NCBI RefSeq assembly: GCF_003851885.1
Contig: NZ_BHZE01000016.1
Span: forward strand, 1-61,271
Source of the DNA: Thermaurantimonas aggregans
Lineage (GTDB): Bacteria > Bacteroidota > Bacteroidia > Flavobacteriales > Schleiferiaceae
Reading direction: 5' to 3'
DNA length: 61,271 nt
Positions 43,485 through 52,798 of this stretch are shown piece after piece (within the stretch, counting starts at the first letter, position 1; each line of letters starts with the position of its first letter). The notes under the pieces are model-generated. The model did no database searches and had not been told where the DNA came from. It saw only the letters and a program-made list of their open reading frames with translations. Made by a program: the position numbers and the translations under genes.

Positions 43485-44855
43485 ATGGTTGGTAAATTCC
43501 TGTTTCTAGTCTTATCGGTTTCATATGCTTTTGCAGGAACAGTTGATACTACCCAATCGAGTCTGCAAAATTTCTTTAAAAGAGGAAAAATGAGTGGCCA
43601 TATGCGCAACTACTTTATGGCCACCAACAATTATGGGCCGTTAACCGACTATTATTCACTTGCTGTAGGCGCCGGAATAGGCTATCAAATGCCTGAATTC
43701 AAGGGCTTTTCTACCGGATTTAGTGGATTTTTCTTATTTAATGTTTGGTCAAACGATCTTGGATCCATTGATACACTCGGCAAAGGACGAAGCCGCTACG
43801 AGCTGGGTAATTTTGATTTTCAAGATCCAGGTAACCGCAACAATCTCGAACGACTTGAAAGCCTATTCCTCAAATACCGCTATAGGAAAACTTCTCTCAC
43901 CATAGGCCGCCAAAACCTTTTAACTCCATTTATTAACCCACAAGACGGAAGAATGCGTCCGTCGCTTCAGGATGCCTTCTGGCTCGATGTGCAAGAGCTC
44001 AAATGGCTGGAATTCAGGGCAGGTTACATTTATGGAATGAGCCCGAGGTCTACAGTTAATTGGTTTACTGTTGGAAAAAGCATAGGTGTGTATCCGGTAG
44101 GAAAAGGTGTAGATGGCAATCCGTCGGGCTACAGAAACTCGGTAGAAAGCAAATACGTGTTTCTTGGGAATCTCCAAATAAAACCCTTCAACAGCCTAAA
44201 AATAAACTACTGGTTCTACCATGTTGACAATGTTTTTAATCTACACTTTGTCCAAACTGATCTCAATTATCCGTTCTCATCAGACAGAGCAAGCGTCATA
44301 GCAGGTTTACAGTACGGTATACAGTCAAGCAGCGGGAACGGCGGAAACTCCAATCAAGCCAAAGCATATCTACTGCCTGGCCATTCTTCAGGTTTTATCA
44401 GTTCCCGCCTGGGCATGCGTTGGCTCAACAAAACCTTCTCACTCAACTACACCCACATCTTTGACCGGGATAGATTTCTGTTTCCTAGGGAATGGGGGAT
44501 TGAACCTTTTTACACCTTTATGGCTCGTGAGCGAAATGAGGGCTCTGCCAATACCCATGCCTTCACCTTTCGCTCAGAATATCAGCTAAACAACACACTT
44601 AGAACAGGTGCAGCCTTCGGCTATTTTTTGATGCCCGATGTTTTAAACTTTCGCCAAAACAAAAATGGTATGCCCTCGTTCAATCAGCTCAATTTGTTTT
44701 TAAATTACAGTTTCAAAGGATATTTAAATGGATTGAATTTACAGGCGCTCTATGTATATAAAGGCCTCGCAGGCGAAACCTATAATGATTTACAGTACGT
44801 ATTTAATCGGGTGATGATGTCTAATTACAACCTAATCGTAAACTATTCTCTTTAA
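43485..44855 (+). CDS. OprD-like outer-membrane porin
   Basis: A 456-residue protein with a signal peptide (to about residue 18, ...YAFAG). Its beta-barrel fits OprD-family porins: MSGHMRNYFMATNNYG, FNVWSNDLGS, LESLFLKYRYRKTSLTIGRQ, and PFINPQDGRMRPSLQDAFW, a typical OprD segment. It ends in an aromatic-rich strand (NLIVNYSL). Likely a channel for small substrates, perhaps products or substrates of the adjacent Tat-exported phosphoesterase. Start: ATG 43485 (GTG at 43476 is possible). Confidence 0.8.
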   Translation: MVGKFLFLVLSVSYAFAGTVDTTQSSLQNFFKRGKMSGHMRNYFMATNNYGPLTDYYSLAVGAGIGYQMPEFKGFSTGFSGFFLFNVWSNDLGSIDTLGKGRSRYELGNFDFQDPGNRNNLERLESLFLKYRYRKTSLTIGRQNLLTPFINPQDGRMRPSLQDAFWLDVQELKWLEFRAGYIYGMSPRSTVNWFTVGKSIGVYPVGKGVDGNPSGYRNSVESKYVFLGNLQIKPFNSLKINYWFYHVDNVFNLHFVQTDLNYPFSSDRASVIAGLQYGIQSSSGNGGNSNQAKAYLLPGHSSGFISSRLGMRWLNKTFSLNYTHIFDRDRFLFPREWGIEPFYTFMARERNEGSANTHAFTFRSEYQLNNTLRTGAAFGYFLMPDVLNFRQNKNGMPSFNQLNLFLNYSFKGYLNGLNLQALYVYKGLAGETYNDLQYVFNRVMMSNYNLIVNYSL

Positions 44856-44996
44856 CATCACGTCAAAAGAATTCTATAAGTGGCCTATACTACTTGAAGA
44901 ATTTCCTGATTTTTACATTGAGTTTTTGATTAAATTCCGTAAAACAAAACTTTTAACCGGCATTGAGTCTTATCTTAGTAGCAAGTATTGCAGCTG

Positions 44997-47660
44997 ATGT
45001 TAAGATTTTTTGCCGGTTTGATTCTTTACAGCTTTGTACTACATGGCACTCACAACAGGGCCGGCGAAATCACATATCGTCATATTTCTGGTCTTACGTA
45101 TGAAATTACCATAACTACATATACAAAAGAATCAAGTGTAGCAGCCGATAGGTGCAGCCTTACGGTTTGGTGGGGCGATAATACTACTTCAGTACTCAAC
45201 CGGCTCAATGGGCCGACGAATCTTAATTGCGGCCCGGGTATAGGCATGGGTGTAAGCCTCGCCAATGCCAACGACGTGAAGTTAAACATCTATCGCGGTA
45301 CCCATACCTATCCCTCGGCAGGCATTTACACCATAAGCATGGAAGATCCAAACCGCAACGGTGGTGTGAGCAACATCCCGGGAAGCATCTCCGTGCCCTT
45401 TTATATTCAAAGCGTTTTAATCATCAATCCCATACTTGGTCCCAACAATTCAGTAACGTTGCTCAATCCACCCATCGATGATGCTTGTCTTAATCAGCCC
45501 TATATCCACAATCCGGGAGCCTTCGATCAGGATGGTGACTCCTTGGCCTTCACATTGGTAAATTGCCGTGGAGCAGGAGGAGTAGAATTTCAAACCACTT
45601 ATGCGCCCAACCTTGTACAAGACCCTGTATCCATCGATCCTGTAACGGGTGACTTTCAATGGAACATCCCAAAAAATCAAGGTCAATACAATTTTGCTAT
45701 TTTAATTTCTGAGTTTCGCAAGACTGCTTCCGGTCAGTGGGCTCTCATTGGCCAAGTGACACGCGACTTGCAGATTACCGTAGGCCCTTGCAACAACAAG
45801 CCACCGGTAATCCCACCGGTTGGTCCATTTTGCGTAATAGCAGGCCAAACGCTGCAATTTTCGGTAGCAGCCTTCGATCCCGACTTCCGAAATGTAACCC
45901 TCACAGCCACCGGCGGTCCTTTTGTACTGCCACCACCAGCAACCATGTTGGGAGCCTCTACTGACTCAGCATCGGTCACGCGCATCTTTCGATGGACTAC
46001 TTCCTGCAACCATGTACGACCTCAGCCCTACCAAGTATTTTTCAGAGCTGAAGATCAGCCATCTAATCCATTTGAAAATCCTCTGTCAGCCTATATGACA
46101 ACGGATATTGTAGTGATCGGTCCTCCTCCTCAAAATTTACAAGCCGTCGGTACAGCTGGTCGCATCGAGCTATCATGGAATCTATACAGCTGTTCAGACA
46201 TGGTAAAACGCTATAAAATTTACCGTCGTGAAGGCCCCTCGGGTTTTACCCCTGACTCATGTCAAACAGGCTTGCCGCCTTCTACGGGTTTTGCCCTCAT
46301 CGGATTTTCCGATGGCAGCCAGGCTACAAGCTATATGGATTCGCTCGTTCCAAAAATGGGTGTTAAGTATTGTTATAGAATTGTAGCTGAATTCGAAAAT
46401 GGAGCCGAAAGTATAGCCTCAAACGAAGCTTGCAGCGAAGTGGTGCGTACCGCGCCGGTTCTTACAAACGTAGATGTAGAAAACACCTCTCAAACGCAAG
46501 GCATCATCCACATCCGTTGGACACCCCCAAAAGAAATCGATACTTCTAATTTTCCACCGCCCTACTCGTATCGCCTATACCGCACCATAGGCATTGATGG
46601 ATCCGACTTTCAGCCAGTTAAAGACTTTTCTTCTTTTATTGATACTGTTTTTACCGACTCTCTTCTTAATACAGAGGGTTTGTTATATCGCTATACGGTT
46701 GATTTTCTGTCAGGTCAAAATCAAAAAGTAGTTGGAAGAGCTTATCCGGCAACTCAACCTTTTTTAGAACTAACGCCATCGAACAGGGCTTTACGTTTGA
46801 GCTATCAATACGACGGACCATGGCAAAACGATAGTTTTGTAGTATATCGCCGTGAAGCGGGCAGCATCACCTTTGACTCCATTGGCCTGAGCACTGAGCC
46901 CTCGTACCTGGATACTGGTCTTACAAATGGAAGTAGTTACTGTTACTATATAAAAACCATAGGTGCATTTACCGGTGCAGGAATGCCTGCACCAATACTC
47001 AATCGTTCACAGATCGCCTGCGGAGTGCCAATGGACACTGCGCTGCCCTGTCCACCTAGAGTAAAGGTTGATTACAGGTGTGAAGAAAAGTATCTGGAAT
47101 TTCAATTTACTTTCAACGATACCGGTTCTTGTCCTACAGATGTGAATTTTTTGTACTACAACATGTACTTTAAAAACCGGAAATCAGACGAATATCCCAC
47201 TACCCCCTCAGTATCGAATATAACACAACCTACCTACCAACTTCAAAACATGAATTTGTCTGGTTGCTATGCCTTTACGGTGGTTACAGTTAATCCACAA
47301 GATCCTGCACAGCCCACAAAAGAGAGTCGAAAATCACCAGATATATGCCTATCGCCCTGTCCTGAGATTCAAATGCCCAACGTATTCACTCCTAACAGCG
47401 ATGGGCAAAACGACCTTCTGTTACCTATTAAATGGTCAGATGTGCTCAGTGGAACAATAACCATATTTAATCGCTGGGGACAAATCGTTTATCTGTCTGA
47501 GGCTAATGTGTTTGCTGAAAAAGGCTGGGATGGCATCGATCAGAGTAGTGGCCGACCCTGTCCAGAAGGCACATATTTTTACACCATTGCTGTACAAATA
47601 AATACGGAGGATGGACCACAACCTGTAGATTTTAAAGGAAACATTACCCTTTTTAGATAA
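44997..47660 (+). CDS. Large secreted protein with FN3 domains and T9SS type B sorting domain
   Basis: An 887-residue surface or secreted protein. A signal peptide (about 1-20) is followed by a Bacteroidota-typical N-terminal beta domain (RAGEITYRHISGLTYEIT, ...GGVSNIPGSI), then Ig/FN3-like domains at about 380-470, 480-590 and 595-680. The C-terminal CHU_C / gliding-motility-associated domain starts near 800 (MPNVFTPNSDGQNDLLLP, IFNRWGQIVY, GTYFYTI). Exported by type IX secretion; no function is assignable. ATG 44997 is preferred over TTG 44988. Monocistronic. Confidence 0.88.
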   Translation: MLRFFAGLILYSFVLHGTHNRAGEITYRHISGLTYEITITTYTKESSVAADRCSLTVWWGDNTTSVLNRLNGPTNLNCGPGIGMGVSLANANDVKLNIYRGTHTYPSAGIYTISMEDPNRNGGVSNIPGSISVPFYIQSVLIINPILGPNNSVTLLNPPIDDACLNQPYIHNPGAFDQDGDSLAFTLVNCRGAGGVEFQTTYAPNLVQDPVSIDPVTGDFQWNIPKNQGQYNFAILISEFRKTASGQWALIGQVTRDLQITVGPCNNKPPVIPPVGPFCVIAGQTLQFSVAAFDPDFRNVTLTATGGPFVLPPPATMLGASTDSASVTRIFRWTTSCNHVRPQPYQVFFRAEDQPSNPFENPLSAYMTTDIVVIGPPPQNLQAVGTAGRIELSWNLYSCSDMVKRYKIYRREGPSGFTPDSCQTGLPPSTGFALIGFSDGSQATSYMDSLVPKMGVKYCYRIVAEFENGAESIASNEACSEVVRTAPVLTNVDVENTSQTQGIIHIRWTPPKEIDTSNFPPPYSYRLYRTIGIDGSDFQPVKDFSSFIDTVFTDSLLNTEGLLYRYTVDFLSGQNQKVVGRAYPATQPFLELTPSNRALRLSYQYDGPWQNDSFVVYRREAGSITFDSIGLSTEPSYLDTGLTNGSSYCYYIKTIGAFTGAGMPAPILNRSQIACGVPMDTALPCPPRVKVDYRCEEKYLEFQFTFNDTGSCPTDVNFLYYNMYFKNRKSDEYPTTPSVSNITQPTYQLQNMNLSGCYAFTVVTVNPQDPAQPTKESRKSPDICLSPCPEIQMPNVFTPNSDGQNDLLLPIKWSDVLSGTITIFNRWGQIVYLSEANVFAEKGWDGIDQSSGRPCPEGTYFYTIAVQINTEDGPQPVDFKGNITLFR

Positions 47661-47964
47661 AAAAATTGTTGAATGTGCATGTTAAAGATGGTTTACAAAC
47701 CTAATTTCTCTCACCTATTTAAACAAAATCAATAATAAAGTCTTAGTCATTTACACTTTTTAAAATTTCGAAGTATTAAGAATCCTCTCTGAATGCTCTG
47801 AAGGTTAATTTTAAGTTTAAAATCTTCTCCCAAACAGCGTTTCATTAAAAACAGAACAAGTTCAAATTATTTTAAAAGGCAGAAATCATCTGCATTAGAA
47901 TTAAATTTAGACGAGAAAAGATTCAATCTTGTAAAGGAAAAAGCATCGTTTATGTAAAATATAA

Positions 47965-47979
47965 TTGTCATATTGACAA
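47965..47979. promoter_or_regulatory. 15-bp palindrome, likely operator of the XRE regulator
   Basis: TTGTCA-TAT-TGACAA is an exact inverted repeat lying between the -33 TTG (47965) and the -7 TACTTTTG (47988) of the promoter for the membrane protein/XRE pair. This is the textbook place for autorepression. Confidence 0.55.
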
Positions 47980-47995
47980 ATTTGTTTTACTTTTG
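47965..47995 (+). promoter_or_regulatory. Promoter of membrane protein/XRE operon
   Basis: TTG at 47965, 20-bp spacer, TACTTTTG at 47988-47995, 18 bp before ATG 48014. Confidence 0.55.
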
Positions 47996-48013
47996 AACAA
48001 AAAAAGAGGTGCC

Positions 48014-48484
48014 ATGAATTCCTCATTTCTTCTTCCACATCGATTCAAGCAAATCGGATGGATTTTATTGAGCATAGGTATACTAGCCGGATTATACTGG
48101 CTATTGATCGACTCTGAACCAACGTGGTCGAATTCAAAAGTCTTTGTCATTTACGAAGATCAACCTATAGGAAAGGACCTTTGGTTTACATTTCAAGAAA
48201 ACACTATTCTCGACGAGGTGGCCTCAGTACTCCTGATCGTAGGTGGATGGCTGGTAGCATTTAGTCGTGAGACGGTAGAAGATGAATTTATTGCTAGAAT
48301 ACGGCTTGACTGTTTGGCTTGGGCTATTCACATCAACTACCTAGTTCTACTTATCACAATCGCTTTTATATACGGCATGAAGTTTTTTTATGTAATGGTG
48401 TTCAATATGTTTACACCACTACTCTTTTTCATCATTCGATTCAGGTGGTTGATTTGGAAACATTCCAATAAAATTGAGGCATGA
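48014..48484 (+). CDS. Small multi-pass membrane protein of an XRE-paired module
   Basis: A 156-residue inner-membrane protein. Hydrophobic segments lie at about residues 14-32, 70-83, 100-120 and 125-142. A soluble loop between the first two contains SEPTWSNSKVFVIYEDQPIG. Start ATG 48014 has an AGAGGTG Shine-Dalgarno-like sequence, unusual here; the upstream TTG 47993 would place the start inside the promoter. It overlaps the XRE regulator by 4 bp. Small membrane proteins coupled to a short XRE regulator are known from many bacteria, but the function is unclear. Confidence 0.7.
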   Translation: MNSSFLLPHRFKQIGWILLSIGILAGLYWLLIDSEPTWSNSKVFVIYEDQPIGKDLWFTFQENTILDEVASVLLIVGGWLVAFSRETVEDEFIARIRLDCLAWAIHINYLVLLITIAFIYGMKFFYVMVFNMFTPLLFFIIRFRWLIWKHSNKIEA

Positions 48485-48690
48485 AAAATCGCCTACGTGT
48501 AGAAAGGGCGGAAATCAAACTTTCGCAAGCCGAACTGGCACAAAAGGTAGGAGTGAGTCGCCAAACCATAAATGCCATTGAGCGGGGTGATTACAATCCA
48601 TCAGTAGCCCTTGCCCTTAAAATTGCCCAAGTATTTGGAAAGCACGTCGAACAAATATTTCAACTCGAAGATTCCGACTGGCAGAGGTAA
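48481..48690 (+). CDS. XRE-family helix-turn-helix regulator
   Basis: A 69-residue stand-alone HTH of the Cro/C1 type. The HTH lies in ERAEIKLSQAELAQKVGVSR followed by QTINAIERGDYNPSVALALK. Ends KHVEQIFQLEDSDWQR. It is the second gene of a two-gene operon (ATGA overlap) and probably binds the palindrome at 47965-47979. Confidence 0.9.
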   Translation: MKNRLRVERAEIKLSQAELAQKVGVSRQTINAIERGDYNPSVALALKIAQVFGKHVEQIFQLEDSDWQR

Positions 48691-48700
48691 GACCAGTAAC

Positions 48701-48708
48701 TACCTTTG
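48701..48708 (+). promoter_or_regulatory. -7 element of rlmD
   Basis: TACCTTTG, 8 bp before ATG 48717, so a nearly leaderless transcript if used. Confidence 0.35.
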
Positions 48709-48716
48709 CGATCAGA

Positions 48717-50147
48717 ATGAACATAAAAAAAGGAACTCAACTCACTCTCAAAATCCAATCAGCCGGGGCACAGGGTATGGGAGTGGCACGTACTGCAGAA
48801 GGGCAAGTAGTTTTTGTGCCCTTTGGCATTCCAGGTGATTTGGTAGAAGTAACTGTTGTAAAGTCGAAAAAAAAATTTCTCGAAGCTCAAATTGATAAAA
48901 TTTTAAAGCCATCACCAGCTCGCATACCTCCAAAATGTTCACATTTCGGAACTTGCGGAGGCTGCAAATGGCAGCACATGGACTACGAAGCCCAACTTGC
49001 TCATAAAAAAGCCGAAGTAACCAGCAATCTGAAACACCTCGGAGGTCTTCAGTTGCCAGAACCTGATCAGATATTGGGATGCAGCGAAATATTCGGCTAC
49101 CGAAATAAGGTCGAATTTTCTTTCAGTTCTATGCGCTGGCTCTCAGAGGCGGAGGTTGCATCCACTTATGCACTCGATCGTCGAGCTCTCGGCTTTCACA
49201 TCCCAGGTCGTTGGGACAAAGTGCTCCACATCGATTACTGCCATTTGCACGATGCATATTCCAACGAAATTAGGAATTTCATCTTTAAATATGCCGTTGA
49301 ACACAATTTGACTTTTTGGAATCCTCGCGAGCAGCGCGGCCTACTTCGCACTTTAATGCTGCGAATCAGCACCACAGGCCAATACTTGGTTTTGATACAA
49401 TTTGGAGAAGACAATCAGCGAGATATCCATTCACTGCTTAGTCGATTGTTAGAGGCATTTCCTAAAATTTTCACTTTAATATATGCTGTCAATATTAAAG
49501 GAAATGACGCTATTTACGACCTCGACCTACACACCTTCAGCGGGCCTGGCTACATCGAAGAGAAATTGAAAGCCTACAATGAAGGTGATCCCGACCTCAT
49601 CTTCCGAGTAAGTCCTAAGAGCTTTTACCAAACAAATTCACTGCAAGCCGAACGACTCTATCGCCGTGTGTTAGACTATCTGCAGCCTGTAGGTAACGAA
49701 AACATCTACGACCTCTATACAGGAACCGGTACAATAGCCCTCTACATGGCTCGTTATGTAAAAAGCGTTACAGGAATTGAACTTGTACCTGATGCCATAA
49801 CCGATGCTCACATAAATGCTGAACTAAACGGTATCAGAAATGTAGATTTTATAGTGGGCGATATGAAGACCGCTTTTTCAGAAGATTTTATCTCTCACTA
49901 TGGACACCCAGACGTAGTAGTGGTCGATCCGCCTCGAGATGGGATGCATCCTGCAGTGGCATCACAGTTAGTTCGCCTTAAGCCACAACGCATCATCTAC
50001 GTAAGCTGTAACAGTGCTACTCAGGCAAGAGACATTGCTCTAATGAAAGACCATTACACCATAGAGCGTTACGGCCCTGTCGATATGTTTCCACACACCC
50101 ATCATATCGAAAATGTGGCTTTACTCAAAGCCACTCACTCAATTTGA
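48717..50147 (+). CDS. rlmD: 23S rRNA (uracil-5-)-methyltransferase RlmD
   Basis: SAM-dependent methylation of 23S rRNA U1939. The 476-residue protein has a TRAM domain (about 8-60), iron-sulfur cysteines CSHFGTCGGCKW (C-x5-C-x2-C) with a fourth Cys in DYCHLHD, SAM motif YDLYTGTGTIALYMA, and VDPPRDGMHP. The catalytic Cys is in YVSCNSATQARD. Could be the RlmCD/RumA-like paralogue, but only one copy is in the window. Confidence 0.93.
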   Translation: MNIKKGTQLTLKIQSAGAQGMGVARTAEGQVVFVPFGIPGDLVEVTVVKSKKKFLEAQIDKILKPSPARIPPKCSHFGTCGGCKWQHMDYEAQLAHKKAEVTSNLKHLGGLQLPEPDQILGCSEIFGYRNKVEFSFSSMRWLSEAEVASTYALDRRALGFHIPGRWDKVLHIDYCHLHDAYSNEIRNFIFKYAVEHNLTFWNPREQRGLLRTLMLRISTTGQYLVLIQFGEDNQRDIHSLLSRLLEAFPKIFTLIYAVNIKGNDAIYDLDLHTFSGPGYIEEKLKAYNEGDPDLIFRVSPKSFYQTNSLQAERLYRRVLDYLQPVGNENIYDLYTGTGTIALYMARYVKSVTGIELVPDAITDAHINAELNGIRNVDFIVGDMKTAFSEDFISHYGHPDVVVVDPPRDGMHPAVASQLVRLKPQRIIYVSCNSATQARDIALMKDHYTIERYGPVDMFPHTHHIENVALLKATHSI

Positions 50148-50243
50148 AAGGCTAACTCAATTTAAACTCCACTGCCTTTTAAAAAGCGTTTTTACTCATT
50201 TACAAAATTCTTTCCAGGTTAAACAAATTTTAAGAACTTTTGT

Positions 50244-50251
50244 TACATTTG
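50244..50251 (+). promoter_or_regulatory. -7 element of gene at 50275
   Basis: TACATTTG, 23 bp before ATG 50275. It argues against a start further upstream, where the open frame would overlap rlmD. Confidence 0.45.
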
Positions 50252-50274
50252 CGTTAACAAACCATAGCCAAACT

Positions 50275-51033
50275 ATGAAAGCCGAAATCATACAAGCCAT
50301 TTCTCTTTTTCATGAAATGGAATTGGCTCCTAATCCAAAGGAAATTTACAATCACATCGACACAGATGTCGATTTTACCAGTTTTACATCAATGCTTTTT
50401 CAAATGGCAGAAGAAGGTGAACTCCTGTATGAAAATAACAGATATGCATTACCGGGTAAGCTCAATTTAATTGATGTAAGCTGGAACAGAGAATTAGAAA
50501 TCCAATATTTCATCAATCAATTTCGAGCAGTAAGCCAATTTTTAAGACTTTTTCCTTTTATCAAAAGTGTTAGTATAAGTAAGACTAGTTTTTACAACAA
50601 TTCAAATGAAGTTTTTCTGAATTTAATCGTAGAGAAAGATACTGTTTATACCACTTATTACCTTGTAAAAAAACTGCTGAAATTTTTTGACAAATATTCC
50701 ATTTTTGACACTAAAATTCTCTTTGTACTAACTCCAGATGCAAGTTTTGAAAAGGAAGACTCAGAAGCCTTTTTGATTCAAGAAGTTTACGAAATTTCTG
50801 GTGATTACACATTCAAAAACATTGTGAATAATCACTTTGAAGATTTAAATAAAAAAAATAATTCGACCCTTTTTGGTAAAATCATAGCATTTCTATTTGA
50901 AAAATACTTTAAAATAAAATTTGAACGAGTGAGTATCAAACGAAAAGGTATTATTACCTTTACTGACATTAATCGATTTTTAGAGAAAATTTCGTTTACC
51001 AAGAATTTAAATCAGCTCATTTACCGGACTTAA
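50275..51033 (+). CDS. Hypothetical protein, possible degenerate nucleotidyltransferase
   Basis: A 252-residue protein. Residues 1-60 look like a winged-helix domain (MKAEIIQAISLFHEMELAPN, ...GELLYENNRYALPGK). The next part (RAVSQFLRLFPFIKSVSISK, then NEVFLNLIVEKDTVYTTYYL) follows the layout of Bacteroidota nucleotidyltransferases that read PFIKxVxxSGS...SDIDLFIIT. Here the catalytic Gly-Ser and the Asp-x-Asp are missing. This is my inference from pattern memory, not a family match. It converges with a methyltransferase gene, with 27 bp of coding overlap. Confidence 0.55.
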   Translation: MKAEIIQAISLFHEMELAPNPKEIYNHIDTDVDFTSFTSMLFQMAEEGELLYENNRYALPGKLNLIDVSWNRELEIQYFINQFRAVSQFLRLFPFIKSVSISKTSFYNNSNEVFLNLIVEKDTVYTTYYLVKKLLKFFDKYSIFDTKILFVLTPDASFEKEDSEAFLIQEVYEISGDYTFKNIVNNHFEDLNKKNNSTLFGKIIAFLFEKYFKIKFERVSIKRKGIITFTDINRFLEKISFTKNLNQLIYRT

Positions 51034-51855
51034 AGTCGCTATTGTCATCACGGTATTATTGTCACCTACTTTGATCATACGATCAATAAGATTTAAAATC
51101 AACAAGATAGGTGTTAATCCTAATATGCCAAACGAGCTGATAAGTTTAATTGCTACTCGATGATCTTTTACAAAAGGAATATAAAACACCAAAAATATTT
51201 CGTGCGAAATACTATAAATTTTAATTGCGTATTTTTTACAACTATCAATAGTATAACCAGCTGACTTAAGTAATTGTAATAAATCAAATTCCGAGTAAAG
51301 TCTCTTAATATTTACTTCCTTTTCATAATGCTCATAGCTTTCGATAAAATTATGAAGTAAATTTAAATATCTTTTGTAACGCACAGGTTGATAAAGAAGT
51401 AATTTGCCGTTTGGCTTCAAAAGATTTTTAATTTTTAACAATATTTCCATATCATTTTCTACATATTGAAGCACTCCAACCATATATACAAATTCAAAAG
51501 AATCGGCAGAAAGTGCACGAAAATCACTATCGTTTAAAAGGTGAACATTCTTTAATCTAAAAAGGGCACAAAATCTATCAACAAAAAGGCGGTTCTCCTC
51601 TCGAACATCGTATCCGTAGAAAGTATTTTTTCTGTAGCGCAATGCAAAAAGAATCAAGTGAAGGCCCTCTCCAAATCCAATTTCTAAAATCTTTTTAGAA
51701 CGTTGGTTTTTAATATGTCTGCTAAATTCGAAAATGAAAATCAGGTATCTTGGGTAGTAAAGTAGAACAAATAAATAGTAAAACACTATGAGCCACGGAT
51801 GCTCAAGCAAAGCCTTCGGATAGTAATGAGACCTAAAGACAAATTTTTTATTCAC
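51007..51855 (-). CDS. Class I SAM-dependent methyltransferase
   Basis: A 282-residue protein with the SAM-binding motif I KKILEIGFGEGLHLILFALR (about residue 54), YGYDV (acidic motif II), and FVYMVGVLQYVEND (motif IV). A hydrophobic N terminus (about 20-42) and a C-terminal helix (about 245-262) suggest membrane association, so a lipid, quinone or glycan substrate is plausible. Substrate unknown. The 3' end overlaps the convergent gene by 27 bp. Confidence 0.82.
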   Translation of the reverse strand: MNKKFVFRSHYYPKALLEHPWLIVFYYLFVLLYYPRYLIFIFEFSRHIKNQRSKKILEIGFGEGLHLILFALRYRKNTFYGYDVREENRLFVDRFCALFRLKNVHLLNDSDFRALSADSFEFVYMVGVLQYVENDMEILLKIKNLLKPNGKLLLYQPVRYKRYLNLLHNFIESYEHYEKEVNIKRLYSEFDLLQLLKSAGYTIDSCKKYAIKIYSISHEIFLVFYIPFVKDHRVAIKLISSFGILGLTPILLILNLIDRMIKVGDNNTVMTIATLSPVNELI

Positions 51856-51942
51856 TGATTTTCAGAATTATAACAAATTAACAATTTAATTATCCCCGGC
51901 CATTTAACGTAAAATTTAACCCGTAGCGTCAGTCGAAGTATG

Positions 51943-51950
51943 TACATTTG
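51943..51950 (+). promoter_or_regulatory. -7 element of parA
   Basis: TACATTTG, 18 bp before ATG 51969; no clear -33 box. Confidence 0.45.
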
Positions 51951-51968
51951 CAATCAAAAATACACTGT

Positions 51969-52760
51969 ATGGGTAAGGTAGTAGCCATAGCCAATCAAAA
52001 GGGTGGAGTAGGTAAAACCACAACTGCTGTGAATTTATCAGCAAGCCTTGGCGTATTGGAACAAAGAGTGCTGCTCATCGATGCTGATCCTCAGGCGAAT
52101 GCCACCTCCGGTTTAGGTGTCGACCCGCAGTCAGTAACGTTGGGCACCTATCAATTGATTGAGCATCAAGTAAATCCCAAAGATGTTATTATAAAAACCA
52201 ATACACCTAACGTATGGCTTATACCTTCCCAAATCGACCTTGTGGCTGCTGAAATCGAGCTCGTAGATAAGGAAAGACGTGAATACATGCTTCGGGCTGC
52301 CTTATCCGAAATTCGAGATGACTTTGATTATATCATAATCGATTGTGCCCCTTCTTTAGGTTTAATCACAATTAATGCGCTCACTGCTGCCGACAGCGTG
52401 ATCGTGCCCATACAGTGTGAATATTTCGCTCTTGAAGGTTTGGGTAAGTTGCTTAATACGATACGTAGCGTACAATCGATTCACAACCCTGATCTCGATA
52501 TCGAAGGCTTATTGCTCACCATGTACGACTCGCGCTTGCGACTGAGCAATCAAGTAGTGGAAGAAGTAAAAACCCATTTCCAAAACATGGTCTTTGACAC
52601 CATCATTTCGCGGAATGTAAAACTCTCAGAAGCACCATCATTCGGCGAAAGCATTGTAGTGTACGACGCTACCAGCCAAGGTGCAGCAAATTACCTGAAC
52701 TTAGCACGCGAATTTTTGAAAAATAACACGGCATCAACCGAAAACTCTACTGCCAAATAG
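51969..52760 (+). CDS. parA: Chromosome partitioning ATPase ParA (Soj)
   Basis: A 263-residue Walker-type ATPase that drives origin segregation with ParB. It has the deviant Walker A KGGVGKTTTAVNLS (about 9-22), LLIDADPQANATSGLG, and Walker B IIIDCAPSLGL. There is no N-terminal HTH, the chromosomal type. ATG 51969 was chosen because the Walker A strand starts right after it. 38 bp before parB. Confidence 0.95.
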   Translation: MGKVVAIANQKGGVGKTTTAVNLSASLGVLEQRVLLIDADPQANATSGLGVDPQSVTLGTYQLIEHQVNPKDVIIKTNTPNVWLIPSQIDLVAAEIELVDKERREYMLRAALSEIRDDFDYIIIDCAPSLGLITINALTAADSVIVPIQCEYFALEGLGKLLNTIRSVQSIHNPDLDIEGLLLTMYDSRLRLSNQVVEEVKTHFQNMVFDTIISRNVKLSEAPSFGESIVVYDATSQGAANYLNLAREFLKNNTASTENSTAK

Positions 52761-52798
52761 CGTATTTTTGATTTTTTAACGGTTTTGACTTCTTTAAA

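Larger units (their letters stand above)
47661..48013. other. AT-rich intergenic region with operator at its right end
   Basis: About 350 bp without coding potential and without a clear terminator for the T9SS protein. The only structured part is the promoter/operator at 47965-47995. Confidence 0.55.

Noticed and set aside
50113-50274. Longer start of the 50275 gene overlapping rlmD
   Set aside because: The extra 54 residues are unlike the rest, and a TACATTTG promoter element lies just before ATG 50275.
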